From NCBI RefSeq assembly GCF_905220365.1, contig NC_061124.1, positions 3,598,501 through 3,662,500 of the forward strand: DNA of 64,000 nucleotides. The letters are read 5' to 3'. The notes beneath the pieces are model-generated. The model was not told the origin of the DNA. It made no database searches and worked only from the letters and a program-made list of their open reading frames with translations. Origin of the DNA: Vanessa cardui (Eukaryota > Arthropoda > Insecta > Lepidoptera > Nymphalidae). A program made the position numbers and the translations under genes. The first letter of the stretch is position 1. Each line of letters opens with the position of its first letter. This document shows, one piece after another, positions 1-11,890 of this stretch.

Positions 1-390
1 CTGGTTTCTCCTAATATATTCTGTGTGGAAACCACATATTGCTAACTTCTTTTTAATCATATATATGATATATATCTTGATTAATATGCTTTATTTATTA
101 ATGTTAACCTATGATTGAACTTCAAATGTTAGTACTTTTAACTACAACAACAATCGATTTAATTTACTTTATTTTTGTAAAACATTCGTAGTTTTTGTAG
201 TATTTAAACTGATTTCAAACAGAACTTGGAAGGAAAGGTCTTAAATTATAATATTATGCAGTATTGGTAGTTAACAGGTAAAGTTTTTCTTTTTGGAATA
301 GTTATGGACTTGTAAAATTAAGTGCATTTCAATCGCTGTACTAATTTAACCTGTATCAAATCGCATTAAGTATTTTCTCGCTGTTGATAA

Positions 391-426
391 ATAAAAGCCC
401 AGACAATTTGTAAAAATAGCCAGTCG
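391..426 (+). promoter_or_regulatory. Candidate core promoter of the DUF4735 gene
   Basis: A TATA-like ATAAAAG at 391-397 lies 31 bases before the A of a CCAGTCG initiator-like motif (A at 422), which is the normal insect spacing. The start codon follows at 491. The rest of 1-490 shows only AT-rich sequence with no other feature I can support. Confidence 0.4.
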
Positions 427-490
427 ACATTTGCTCTTCGTACGACCAGTTGTCGTCTTATCTATAAGCCTTGCTTGATTATAAAGTATA

Positions 491-3290
491 ATGTTACGTT
501 TTCAGTGTATTCAAATATTTTTGTGTCTGTTTACTTATCAAAATTTATTTTATTCAATTGCCAAATATCATAAAGTAAATGATGATGTATTAAGTTTGAG
601 GTCTTATGAATTACCTGTAGGAAAAGACTTATTGAAATACTTAAAAACAATAGAATTTATGACTATTTATTCTTCTGAAAATGTAAACAAAATCGATATT
701 AATTACGCTTTTGGTATATTTTTGGTCAACGGTAAGAATTTCTTTAAAATAAAACTAAGTAGTGAAAAAAATAACTGATTACAATAGCTTTAAATTCGCA
801 GTACATCCAATTTATTTTTTAAACAAAAAGAAACGTAATAAGCCAATTGATAGTAAGTGAATGGTTTATATTTTATATACATTTTTAAAGGCATAACTAT
901 TTTAATATTACGAAAAAAACTTGGTTTGATTTGCTACGAATGCGTAGCATGGTACAGCAAGTTATGTAGGTAGGTAATTTTGTTAACGGAATATTTTTTT
1001 TTTAATTCCATATACAAAATAAAAATTCTTTGGTGTATTGCTGTACACACCAAAACTTCCATTCAAATTTTAAGGTTCTAAACGTTTTAACGATAAAACA
1101 GTATTTACAAAAATTGATTTTTAATTTTCGTATATTTTCAGTGAATTTCAAAAGTATTCTCAGGGAAAAAGGAGATCTCCCATACATTATAAAAACAAAG
1201 CTAAAAAAGATTATAAGGATAAATGATAAAAATTTTAAAGAATTTCAGAAATCAACGAAGTATAATACTACATATAAGACGGAGGAATTTCAGAAAGGTA
1301 AATATATAAAATAAAAGCTGTGTCCGCGACATCATACGCGTTTAAATTTAACAAAAAAGTTATCGTTGTAGCGTAAGTTATTCTTTAGTACATCAGCTTT
1401 CTGCCAGTGACAAAATTAGTTCAGGCGTAATAGAGATTAGTCAGAATAAACAGATAGACAGATAAAACTTTTAAAAAACGTTAATTTGTTATGTATACCG
1501 TGTATGTGTATGCATGTATGTGTATGTACATGTATTTAGTAAAAAGTGCTCCTTTTAATATTACAAACAGACACTCCAATTTTATTATATGTCCATATAG
1601 TTAAATAAAAAATATAAACTTAAGTGTGATTAAACTTCCATTCGAACGTAATGTGATATTCAAATTTGATACCAAGATTTTGGTAGCGTAGGCCGTAGCG
1701 CTAGTATTTAATGCATCATCTTTTCAAATTTATATATTATATTTTAAAAACACTTTATTAGTAGAAAACAGTTTAAACCTTGATATATTTTGAAAAAATA
1801 AAACAAAAAGGTCCTTTTTACCTAAATTTCTTGTTTCTGGTGAAGGGTTTGAGAGATTTGATGTTTTATTATGCATTTACGTAGATATTTGCGCATATAG
1901 ATGTTTCATCATAAAACATAAGTTTAGATTTTTTTTTGCATTGCATAAATGTTTATATGGAATATTAATGTCGTTATAATTTGTGTCTTTTTTCTTTTAG
2001 TACTTAAACTACTTACAAATACTTCCCATTGGGTTGATCGTTTAAATAATTTGGTAATAACTAATCTAAAATCTTATAATTTCGATGAATTAAAAGATAT
2101 ATACCCATCATGGAAGTATTATTTACAAGATGTCAAGAATAAAGAAAAATGGACTCCAAACCCAAAACTTTCAGGTAATTGATAAGTTAACAGATATATC
2201 AGACGTGTATGGCAGAAAACATGTCTGTATTATATGTCTTATTTATGTTTATTAGACTCATGTTTGGTGGCGCTGTTTTCAAGTGACGTCGTTAAAAAAG
2301 GCTCTCAATCATGGTGTTCCTTAAGAGATTCTTGCTACGAAATGTTGACTGAAGGAGACAATTTCGGTTACGCTTTAACTCATAGGTAAGCAATTTTCAT
2401 TGCAAGTACACTAATTATACTAAACTTAGTTATACAATGCTAGATAGTTCATGTATTAATATTAACATAATATAAAATTATTTTGAGTTCAATAAAACAG
2501 ATTATATGAAACACGGATTTTAAACGTGAAAAATATAACTAGATAAGTATAATCTGAAATATTTATCTCATTTTGATTTCAGGTTGTTGTTATTACTTGT
2601 GGCTGACTTAGGTCGTGGCTGTTCTATATTCTCTCCAAAACAGGATAGAGCTCTGAAGTACAAATACTGTTCAATGGCATACGCTGAAGTCGAATATATC
2701 GCGATGAATAAATATGAAATCGCCGATTTGATGATGGAAAGTAGTGAGTATTCTTAATGTTTTCACCACCACCCATAGACAGCGGCTTTGTAGGATATAT
2801 TATCCATTCCTTATATGACCAATGTGCCACTAATCCTGGGAGCCGAGATATTATGTACCTTATGCCTATAGTTACATTGGTACCTAGTGTCCTGTTTTGC
2901 ATTAGAATATCTTAAGAGTCATTGGTTCCTACACAGACGGGCTAGCAATTATTTTATCTTAACCGCTAGATCTGTAGCATTATAATCTAATGAGTACTGA
3001 GTACTAACTACTAAAATTAAATTTCAGTGTGTCTTTGCTCGATGGAAGGGCACGCTCAATTCCTACGCCGTAACTGGCTTCGACATTTGTTATACTTCCA
3101 AAAACCTATAGGATGCTTTGGTACTAAACTCAATAGTCCAGAAGTAGTGAATTCATTTGACGGGCGGAAATTTGGTTTTAATACAAAATATCAGAATGCA
3201 TTGCAAGAAGAATGTAATATTCACACAACAGCTGTCGCTTCCGGAGTCTTTTCGGTTGCTATTAGGTATATTATTCAAGAATACTATTAA
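491..3290 (+). CDS. Secreted C16orf89-like (DUF4735) protein, six exons
   Basis: Six exons join in frame: 491-731, 1142-1297, 2001-2174, 2256-2385, 2583-2743 and 3028-3290. Every junction is GT..AG and phases match throughout, giving 374 residues, close to the family's usual 350-400. Residues 1 to about 23 form a hydrophobic signal peptide, so the product should be secreted. The N-terminal half is poorly conserved and Lys-rich. Residues about 191-374 carry the recognisable part: a WC..RD.C block (Cys211, Cys217), RLLLLLVADLGRGC (ending Cys247), Tyr-Cys263, then MCLCSMEGHAQF and a W...L..Q.P.GCFG block (Cys317), and a final EEC.IH block. These match the vertebrate C16orf89 family, whose molecular function is unknown. 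The start is chosen because it gives the signal peptide. The family call is firm for the C-terminal half; the exon 2-3 region rests on phase and splice sites only. Confidence 0.82.
1312..1600 (-). mobile_element. Helitron-like non-autonomous fragment in intron 2 of the DUF4735 gene
   Basis: It shares its layout with 16074-16350 (same orientation) and 8385-8638 (opposite orientation). One end reads CACTCCAATTTTA with 'attacaaacagaca' next to it; the other end has a degenerate 'cgcgac..cgcgtttaaatttaac' block. In the better copy the element closes on CTAGT, as Helitrons do (CTRR-T). The class is inferred; the repeat family itself is seen directly. Confidence 0.45.
2757..2890 (-). repeat. Decayed LINE-type 3' end fragment in intron 5 of the DUF4735 gene
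   Basis: It is a diverged reverse-strand relative of the intact copy at 44484-44770. The shared order is a 'caccacccatagaca' block, 'ttccttat..gaccaatgtgcca' and 'gggagc..agatatta'. No coding sequence is visible in it. Confidence 0.4.
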
Positions 3291-3295
3291 AACAA

Positions 3296-3301
3296 AATAA
3301 A
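3296..3301 (+). terminator. Polyadenylation signal, DUF4735 gene
   Basis: AATAAA begins six bases after the stop codon at 3288-3290, an unusually short distance. It supports 3028-3290 being the terminal exon. Confidence 0.5.
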
Positions 3302-4607
3302 AGTATATTTAATGAAAAATGCTTAGTTAATTTGGTACTGTTCGCATTACATTACATATTACAATTTGTATAAAAGTATTAAAAGTAGAGTAAGCTTCAT
3401 TTCACTATGTAAGAATTTTTAAAATAACTTTGACGATATGTTTAAAATAATGTTTAATCGTACGTAAATAAATGTTAACAATAAAATGTGTTATTGCTTT
3501 TGATCCCTTATTCCCGTAATGAGTATCGATTTTTCTTTCAACAAAATTTAATTGAAATGTTAAGAAATTCTTATTATTGCTATGGATTTCAATTTTAGGA
3601 TATATATTTTTTTAAATTACATAAAAAATGTTTAGCTACTAGTGTATTATGATTAATTATTATAATTATCAACAATACTTAGACTCTTACAAAACGATTT
3701 TTAAAACCATAACGAAATTATCCGGGTTCATTTTTTAAACGAAGCTCTCATTCTCAGCATGAATAGACGTTTATTCTTTCGAAAATCATTTTGTGAAAAT
3801 GAAGTTAGGTATAAGTGAAAATTTAATTAATATCGAAAACGAACTGTAGCATATGTTGTATTTTCGCGTTCCATATTCCCGATGTTTAAGAACCAACACA
3901 CAAAGCACGATATCACTTGTAAACACAAATTGAGTTTAAGATGACGATAAACCAGTAATCTTCGATTGAAATATACATATTCTATTCACTAAGTCATCTT
4001 GGCTTTTTGCTTGCCGAATTCTTGATTCTTGTGTAATATTCTATGTTCATCTACCAACACGATTATAATGTAATGTAAATTAGCAACTGTTTTTAACACT
4101 TGAGTATTCTTACTAGTTCTATGAACACTTATATACGTATATTCAAGCTTAAAAACGACAATTGTAAATGAAAGATAAGAATAATCTGAAATTAATCGAT
4201 TAATAGTGTAAAATTATGTTTTTGGTATTTAAATCGATATTATCGTAAAACTCAAATTGGTCTCAGCAGAAAATGCTTTTAATGAGAATATAATGCACAA
4301 ATTCTTTCTGAGTTTAATCAAGTCATAATGTAACAAATGTAACATAATAAAGCAAAGTTCCGTTTGTCTATTTTAACGCGATAAATTAATAAACTGTCGG
4401 ACGAATTTTCATACACTTTAACCAATGGATTAGCTATTCCTAAATAATACTTGTCCCAACAACTAGATGCTTAGAATTATTTAAAAATGCTTTATTATTT
4501 TGACAATTGTTATGTTTTATAAATATGTATCCGGCGAGTAAAACCAATAAATACAACCCACTAAATATCCTGAAATAACTTTTCAATTATTATTTTTTAC
4601 GTTATTC

Positions 4608-4660
4608 GTAGCAAACGGGCTACCTTTTGGACAGTAACTACCTCCGCCCATGGACACCTT
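4608..4660 (-). repeat. LINE-type 3' end fragment
   Basis: On the reverse strand the block 'gtccatgggcgg..gtagttactg' followed by 'ggtagcccgtttgct' matches the last part of the LINE-like family seen intact at 44484-44770. It abuts the palindrome at 4659-4702. Confidence 0.45.
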
Positions 4661-4702
4661 CAAAACCGGGGGATTTGGCACCTCCAAACCCCCGATTTTG
4701 AA
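4659..4702. repeat. 44-base imperfect palindrome
   Basis: TTCAAAACCGGGGG at 4659-4672 pairs with CCCCCGATTTTGAA at 4689-4702 with one mismatch. The inner ATTTGG/CCAAA also pairs. It is GC-rich in an AT-rich setting. A related 'cgggggtttgga' word occurs near 10447, so it may belong to a repeat family. Confidence 0.6.
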
Positions 4703-5032
4703 GATGCTTCATTTAAGGAATGCGTAGGCTCTTGAGGTTTCACAAATCATTTATCGGCTTGCATAAGTTGGCTTGCACAACCACTTTATGGACGAAAACG
4801 CCCAATAAGTACTTACAAAATAGCACAGTAATCTTGTTCAAATGCGTTTTAAAAGCTTTTTGTTAAAATGGAAAATTATTTTGAAAATAAATATTGAAAG
4901 GTATTTGAAATACAAGATTTAAAAAAAAACCTATCTTTAAAATACTTTTTAATGCTAAAATACTTTTATAAGGAAACAAAATTCAGTTTATTTATTCGAG
5001 AAAACAATTATTAGACAAAATATGGATAAAGG

Positions 5033-5087
5033 ATAATGATTCAGTCTCAATTTTAATAAGGTATTAAAATTGAGACTTAATCATTAT
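5033..5087. repeat. Inverted repeat, 26-base arms with 3-base loop
   Basis: The arms at 5033-5058 and 5062-5087 are reverse complements with one mismatch, separated by AGG. The right arm overlaps the last codons of the hAT remnant, so the palindrome was probably made by snap-back copying of that end. Confidence 0.75.
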
Positions 5088-5353
5088 GTTTTAGTTGAGA
5101 TTTGAGTAAAACTAATTCCTCAAACATACTGTCGCTCATCTTCGTCTCCCCCGAAGGAGAAGAGTCGCTCCACAGAGGCAGAGCTAGGCAAACAGGTGTT
5201 ATATTTTAGAAATATTTTTTTTATTGTTAGATAAGCATTCAAGCTCTTGAAGTTTGCATCTTTATTGACGAGGTACTGTAATGTCTCCAAATCATTGGTA
5301 CTGCTTCTATTTTCGCCACTAGCAATAGAGGAATCTGAGTCCTCTAGAAACAT
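5077..5353 (-). pseudogene. hAT-family transposase C-terminal remnant
   Basis: The reverse-strand frame contains an acidic Ser-rich stretch, then FLKYNTCLPSSASVERLFSFGG, the signature of the hAT C-terminal dimerisation region. Right after SFGG the original frame runs into a stop, but the adjacent frame continues with MSDSMFEELVLLKSQ and stops at 5077-5079. That is the normal next segment of the domain, so a frameshift or small deletion near 5150 has broken it. No upstream catalytic domain is visible. It is a dead fragment of a DNA transposon of the ZBED/hAT type, about 90 residues of a protein that is usually several hundred long. Confidence 0.75.
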
Positions 5354-5984
5354 ATAATAAGATTCATCTTTTGTTTTTTTTTATCACCTTCAATGTTTTT
5401 TAAAGTTCGTACGGAAATAAAAACTGCAAAGTTTGTTTTAGTAAAAGTATCTTAGGGAATAAAGTATCTTCAAAATACTAAGATAACAGGAAAATCCAAA
5501 TATAAGATACCAAATTAAAATAGACAAAATGACAAACAAAACGCCGCCATTATGAACGATTCTTTAGCATAAAGGCTACCAGATAACGCCTAGATGCATC
5601 ATCATTTGCATCCAGCTTGGGGTGAATAGAGTTTTTATAAATACAAAGAAGGTTCTTCTAAATATTAATTTTATGCTTTGCTTGATATTAAATAGATTTT
5701 AAACGTATTTTAAAATGTCAATGAAATTAACTTTAGTTCAAATAGTTTTTAATCTAGACACTAGATGACACTCTTAAGTTATTTTATTATGTTGCTTATA
5801 TTATTCTCTAGGTGGCGCTGACTTTTTAATATTTTAAGTAATTGTCGACGTATTCGTAATATAAGTTAGAGTAATCATTATGATCGGAGCTTAAATCATT
5901 GTTTCATATCAAAATTTACATGGTATCCTCTATGAAACATCAGTTTCTTACATATAATTTACATAAATAAAAATAAAAATTTAA

Positions 5985-6205
5985 ATCATACTCAATATAT
6001 GTACTTAATTAAAGTAGGCTTTTACGAGCATTTTGAATCTTTATTTAACAACTATATTAAACGAAGCTATCACCGCACCGGTTCGGGAAGTAGTTTCTAC
6101 CGAGAAGAACTACCGGCAAGAAACTCAGTAGTTACTATTTTTAAACGTTTAAAAATGCAGTCATGTTAGTTAAATACAATTATATTTGTATGTAATATAT
6201 CTAGC
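5985..6205 (+). repeat. Interspersed repeat R, diverged copy
   Basis: Same family as 8978-9217 and 40796-41032. Shared words are 'aggcttttacgagca', 'ccggttcgggaagtag', 'taccgagaagaac' and 'aagaaactcagtagttac'. It is probably the 3' tail of a non-LTR element or a SINE; the class is not settled from sequence alone. Confidence 0.55.
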
Positions 6206-6699
6206 CTGAAATCAATAAGTATTAATTCCACGCATTAATTCTTTATGTCACTTGTTTTTGACAAGTTCATAACAACTTTGCTTTATTATATGGACGATTA
6301 TTATACCACGGTCTGTAGTAAGCACACTTCAGATAACTTCTATTTAAGTCTATTTCAGATACGGGACAAATTATTGGCAAAGTATAATCAGTTACTTTGT
6401 GTATATTTGTGCCCAATGTTAATATCATTGGATACCTATTGGATCCAATATCCGAATGAATTAGCTTTCAATTTTGTCAACATAAAGTTTTCTACTGATT
6501 TCTAACTCGCAACTAAAATTATTTAAGAACAAATTAATCACCCCAGATTTTTTTCATAATTTCAAAATATAATAAACGAACATTAATTAATTAAAGAAAG
6601 CCTTTACAGAATATCTTTGGATGTTGTTTAATAGTGGTTGAAGTGACGCGAGATGTCGTGAAATAGGACTAAGGGTAACTTTTAATTATTCATATTGAG

Positions 6700-6980
6700 A
6701 GCTGAGATGATTGCGGGTTCAAACCCAGGCAAGCACCACTATATATATATGTGCTTAATTTGTTTATATAATTCATCTCATGCACGACGGTGAAGGAAAA
6801 CATCGTGTGGAAACCTGCATGTGTCTAATTTCATCGAAATTGAATGCCACATGTGCATTCCAACAACCCGCATTGGAACAGTTTGGTGGAATATGTTCCA
6901 AACCCTCTCCTTAATGGGAGAGGAGGCCTTATCTCAACAGTGGGAGATGTACAGGCTGTTACTTTACTTACTTTTTACTT
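6700..6980 (+). mobile_element. tRNA-derived SINE (family 1), internally deleted head
   Basis: Box B is GGTTCAAACCC, followed by 'aggcaagcaccac', 'ggtgaaggaaaacatcgtg', 'gcattggaaca' and 'gtggaatatgttccaaacc', ending in a TTACTT-rich tail. The box A part present in the copy at 28384-28686 is missing. Open reading frames across it are repeat-derived. Confidence 0.8.
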
Positions 6981-7737
6981 TATTCATATTAGATTAATCC
7001 CAGTAGTTACGGGCCAAAAAGGGAAGGTAAGCGATACTCGAGAGATGGACCTATATTTTTGTAATGCTGTAACTTATAAATGTCCATAGATGAGATGTTC
7101 TTGTCTTATTTTCTTTGATAATTGATTTAATTTGGTATTCAGATGACCTTGCATGTTGGGTCATCTTGCAAATGGTGGAACCACATTCGTAACTTCTTTC
7201 CTTTCTGTGGATATTTTCTTTTAATTATGTATCTGTATTAAAAACGCAACATGTGTAGGTACATATACTATTTATATAATGTGAAAGTTAAAATAATACA
7301 TTATTTTAAAAATAGAAACTCTTAATGTAAGTAGGTATGACGTATTGTTACTGTCGTTACATTAAGTTTATAATGTGTTTAGTTATTACAGCCATAAATT
7401 TAATTTATTAATGTAATCGAGAACTTGTTCTTAAATATGATCTTATTACATAAATTTAAAAAAAAATCTTGATATTAAAGTAAATCTTTGGACTATATAG
7501 TGACTAATGTACCTATGAGTAATGGCTAGGTATACAAATGGCAATTATATGTAATGAAGTAAGATTTTATTGTCCTTGTCTAATGTTGCGCTGTTCTGGA
7601 AGTGAATCATGGATATGTCCAAATGATAAAATTATCGAGGAAATAATTTGAAACATTGTAGTTCCATAAATCAAGCTTTAAGCTATAATACGCTTAATAT
7701 TTTCTTTGTTCAAATTAGGCAAACAACTTGTCAAATA

Positions 7738-7925
7738 TGTCACCACCGAACATAGACATTTTCACTGTAAGAATAACTAAACATTAATTACATCGCCAAA
7801 GCTCTACCAACGTTGGGACAAAAGATATTACATCTCTTGTGCATGTAGTAGTGTTGGATCTCTAATTCTTTAAACCAGAATAAAACAATACTAATTATTG
7901 TTGTATCACTGTATAATATATGATG
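7738..7925 (-). repeat. Decayed LINE-type 3' end fragment
   Basis: On the reverse strand it follows the order of the 44484-44770 element: 'caatactaattattgttgtat', the 'gttggtagagc' block, then 'aatgtctatgttcggtggtg'. It is heavily diverged. Confidence 0.35.
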
Positions 7926-8384
7926 AGGTGAGTTTAAAAAACGACAAAGTTGATATATTCAAATATAAGGCTTAGGGTAACGGCTGGAAGGCAATTTTCC
8001 TCTAAGGTTCGTACCGTAACCGCAGATGTACAAATGTACCTATCTAGTTGTTAGTATAAAAAATATAACAAGTAGATTATTAATTAATCGAAGATTGAGT
8101 TGCTAAATAATAATAACTTCATATAAAAAATGCATGTAAAAAATATGCATCGCTTAAATGTATTTTATAATTTATTGCACCAAACATTTGGAGTGTTTCC
8201 CAATATCTTTGCAATAGTCATCGTGACTAATAAATAATAAATATTTACTCAGAAGTATTACAATATGTACAATAATTTGTATCAAATTAGGACAATAAAA
8301 CAGTTTTTACTTTCGTAAATCGAATGTAAATTTTCCTAAATATATAAATAAAGAGAAAATTTATGGACTATAACATTTATCTAT

Positions 8385-8638
8385 ACATATAATAAAATTG
8401 GAGTGTCTGTTTGTAATATCCCTTTTTTTCTCAATGCATATGTATGTACACGGTACATATACCAAAATAACAATTTTTGTCTGTTTGTCTGTTTGTTCCG
8501 GCTAATCTCTGGAACGGCTGGACCATTTTGACCGGACTTTCACTGGCAGATAACTGATGTAATAAGGTGTAACTTAGGTTACAATAATATTTTTTTGGTT
8601 AAATTCAAACGCGTACAAGGTCTCGTGCACAGCTAGTA
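8385..8638 (+). mobile_element. Helitron-like non-autonomous element
   Basis: It opens with 'ataataaaattggagtgtct' and continues through 'gtttgttccggctaatctct', 'ggaacggctggaccattttg' and 'aaattcaaacgcgtac'. It closes on 'cacagctagtat', a CTAGT end as in Helitrons. Copies in the opposite orientation are at 1312-1600 and 16074-16350. It is non-coding; the Helitron class is inferred from the end and wide dispersal. Confidence 0.5.
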
Positions 8639-8977
8639 TATTATAAAGGTGTCATCTTATCTGACTTACTTGACGTTTCATGGCCATGAAATAAAAAAGG
8701 GGTAAGGTTCAAGGGAATATAAAAAATAATAGCCAACAACCGCCTACGGACGATTTTGCGTCGATTAGTCAATTTCATACCTTTTAGTAGTTTTCAGGTG
8801 ACGTGCACAAAGAAAAAAGTCATATATACAATATTAGACAGAAAATTGACGCGATATAATTGATCGACAGTTTAATGATTGTAAGATATTCGGTATGGAT
8901 TTGCAAAAAAACGACGTTTGGACATCAACGAAAATGCTATTCATACCAAAAGTTTTATAGTAACTGCGGACTCTCCA

Positions 8978-9217
8978 AAAAAATCAAAAATCTAAATCAA
9001 AATAAACTTTATTCAAGTGGGCTTTTACAAGCACTTTTGAATCGTCATTTAAACAATTAAGTGAAGCTACCACCAGTTCGGAAAGTAGATTTTACCGAGA
9101 AGAACCGGCAAGAAACTCAGTAGTTACTCTTTTTCAACATTTAAAAAAATAGAGTCATGTTAGTTAATACAATTATTTAAATTAATATATCCTGCCTGGA
9201 AGTCAACAGGTATCCAA
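8978..9217 (+). repeat. Interspersed repeat R, well-preserved copy
   Basis: It has 'aataaactttattcaagtgg', 'gcttttacaagcacttttga', 'accagttcggaaagtag' and 'agaaccggcaagaaactcag', ending 'cctggaagtcaacaggta'. The copy at 40796-41032 is the same length in reverse. No protein is encoded. Confidence 0.65.
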
Positions 9218-9513
9218 TAGGAGATCAGACAAACATCGTTGAAGTCTCAAATAGAATAAGTCTCAAGCATTTTAATATTAATTACAATATGATTTTATGA
9301 ACTCGCTTTGGGCAATGTCACTGAAGGTAAAATTTTGTACTTGATTTATAACTAATTTCCTGATTTAAGAGTACATGATATATCTTTTACATACAGCAAA
9401 GAATTACATGAAAATAAAAAAAAAATGACGATATTAACAATTTTAACTATAAATTTTTATTGTAGTGTATGTTGGTAATACCAGAGTAGACATATTATGT
9501 AAGTAAATTATAT

Positions 9514-9750
9514 GACGGTAGGGCTTTAGGTTAGTCCTCCAACTCATCACATATTCTGCTTCCAAATACTCTATTATTTCGATTCGAGTGCGCCAGTGTA
9601 ACAACAGGCATTTGGTAGATAAAATCTTGGTTCCCAAGGTTGGTGGTGCATTAGTATTGTAGGAAATAGATAATGTTTCTTAAGGCGCCAATGTCTTTGG
9701 TGGTCACTTACCATTGGGTGACCAATTTTCTCGTCCATCTACGAAATTTA
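9514..9750 (+). repeat. LINE-type 3' end, diverged copy
   Basis: It follows the 44484-44770 element from 'ggtagggcttt' through 'gccagtgtaac.acaggca', 'ttcccaaggttggtgg' and 'ggtcacttaccattgggtg' to 'tctcgtccatctac'. The open frames at 9443-9637 and 9673-9951 are by-products of this repeat. Confidence 0.6.
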
Positions 9751-11114
9751 TACGAAAGAAGACTTGGCTTTCATAACAATATCTACACGTACTTTCACGT
9801 TTGCAAAAAGCGTTATTTTGCATTAATATTCAGTACAGCGAGATGCAACTGTATCGCAATTTGTACAAGACCACTTCCTCGTCTTAAATGTAGTATCCTG
9901 TTTTGTACGTTACTGAAATTTAAATGGATTTCAATAAATCTCTTAGTTTAGATATAAAACGTCGATTTTAACCTTTTCAGTTATATGTTTCTCGTATTTG
10001 ACAATCTCGTAATTCGTTACCAACAAAAATACAATTAAAATAATTATGAACATACACATACGTAAAATATAAAGAGAATATTTTTTGCAGACAGTTTAAA
10101 AACAACATTCCATTCCACAGATAATAATAAAATTCTACTTAGAAATAGTGATAGTATTAACGATATGAAGTTGGAATACTTGAAATTTCTACATAAGTGA
10201 CTTTTTATAATACACAGGATGTTTTATTAATGATCGCTGATTAAGTCAGTCAATTAAGATACACGGACGCCATGTATGTTCCTTGTGTAAGGCCTATTTC
10301 ACGGTGAACGTTGAAAGTGACAACCCGTCTGATCGACCTCGCTATAAATGAAGTGTGGAGCCAATGCCGACCGGAAATTGTATGATTGCATCACGCACTT
10401 CCTATGTCCGAGGGTCTTGGAATCCTGAAGTGATGCTTGGACATATCGGGGGTTTGGAAGTGAAGTGACATGCTTTATATTATAATACTGCCTTTTAAAA
10501 ACGTCATTTTAACGTATTTGATTTATATTATGATAGAGCACAATCATTCTTTTTACGTTATTCAATTGTTTTAAAGATTAATTATTAAGAAAAAATCTTT
10601 TTAAATATTAAATTTGCGTTTATTTATATAGTTTGATGTATGCTGGCAAAGACTTTCTCTTTAATGATTTTAATTAAATTGAGAAATTGGAAAATCACAT
10701 TATATATCATTTTTTTAACACTTCGATTCGATTGCTTTTTTTCAATGACAGTATTTGAATATTCTTATTCTGATTATTTTTTGAATTAAGTGACTAATTT
10801 ATATTTAAACAACCTAATCAATATGGACACAGTATGTACGTATATATAACCTATTCAGAGCGTATTGTTTAATGTTAAATAGCTAAATCATTTTAGGAAA
10901 GATTTATTATGTTACGGAAAGAATGTATTTTATTATGGAATAGAATTATGAGCATCCGTTGTAAGCGGGAAAGCCTCTCCATACTTAACTGCTAATGTTT
11001 AGCACTTTGCGAAAGCTGTGTTGTGTGAAGAATCACAAAAACCTTTACCAAGTATTAATTCTAATGTAAAAAGTATAACTTATTAGAATCACTAGTTGTT
11101 TGTATTGGTAAGAC

Positions 11115-11160
11115 TCGTCACATAGCCCGACTTCGTGCGCGTTTGAATTAAAAACAAAAT
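11115..11160 (-). repeat. Short Helitron-like end fragment
   Basis: The words 'cgacttcgtgcgcgtttgaa' followed by 'ttaaaaacaaa' match the terminal block of 16074-16350. Only about 45 bases are recognisable. Confidence 0.3.
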
Positions 11161-11387
11161 GTTGTACAGTTCGCAAATTTTACTATAACTTTGTAATTCT
11201 GTATTAGGTAGATTTTGTGGTATTAAGTCGTTGGTGGGAGGAATTCGAATTGAAAGGAGTGGTGGCAAATGCGAGGGTTGTGCGCGGGTTTGGACAATAT
11301 TTGGACATAACAGCGTTTTCTATTATTATTTTACATATAATTCAAAAATAAAAGTAAGTCTTGTGAACACCGGTCTATTAGTTATTC

Positions 11388-11422
11388 CAGATATTATTCC
11401 ATAGACAAAGAGACATAAATTG

Positions 11423-11483
<61 letters not shown>

Positions 11484-11500
11484 CTATGGAATAATATCTG
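11388..11500. repeat. (TA)n microsatellite framed by 22-base inverted repeats
   Basis: A TA run of about 55 bases (11425-11479) is framed by perfect 22-base inverted repeats at 11388-11409 and 11479-11500. The whole segment can fold into one long hairpin. An in-frame Ile-Tyr repeat ORF across it is meaningless. Confidence 0.85.
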
Positions 11501-11552
11501 TATAAAAGTAACAAATATTATGTTATAAACAAATGTTAAGATAGTTAACACT

Positions 11553-11755
11553 GGTACTTAGCAGTAGGATTTTATGCAAGTCCCCCGTGGTAGGTACCAT
11601 CCCCGTAATATATATATATATAACTGCTACGCATCAATATTGTGTTAAGACCCGGTTTGAAGGGTTAGGAAGCCAGTGTAACTACAGGCACAAGTTACAT
11701 ATGATCGTAGCTCCCAAGGTTAGTAGTGGCAGTGATTACTTACATAGGTACTACA
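11553..11755 (+). repeat. LINE-type 3' end, diverged copy
   Basis: It shares 'gtaggtaccat', 'ccggtttgaagggtta', 'gccagtgtaactacaggcac' and 'ctcccaaggtta' with 44484-44770. A short TA microsatellite interrupts it near 11610. Confidence 0.5.
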
Positions 11756-11837
11756 TATAAAATAAATCTTTCTTTTTTGCAATACTATAAATAATTCTTT
11801 TTTTTTTTTAAATATTATTATCTTGTAAAGTGTTTTT

Positions 11838-11890
11838 AAGGTTAAATGTTTAAGAATCACCGGTAGCACTTAAGATGTTTTTAAGTTTCG
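11838..11890 (+). repeat. Short dispersed repeat, copy 1
   Basis: The block 'gttaaatgtttaagaatcac' then 'cggtag' and 'cacttaagatgtttttaag' recurs at 14058-14115 with a 4-base insertion. Confidence 0.6.

Noticed and set aside
3260..3272. Alternative splice donor (ATTAG|GTATAT) near the end of the DUF4735 gene
   Set aside because: The frame reads on to a stop at 3290 with AATAAA right after it and no downstream exon is apparent, so the terminal-exon reading is preferred.
6245..6505. 86-codon frame starting with ATG next to repeat R
   Set aside because: There are no recognisable motifs, no splice partners and no promoter; it may be an old transposon piece but I could not assign it.
11326..11514. 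62-codon frame with an Ile-Tyr repeat
   Set aside because: It is the translation of the (TA)n microsatellite.
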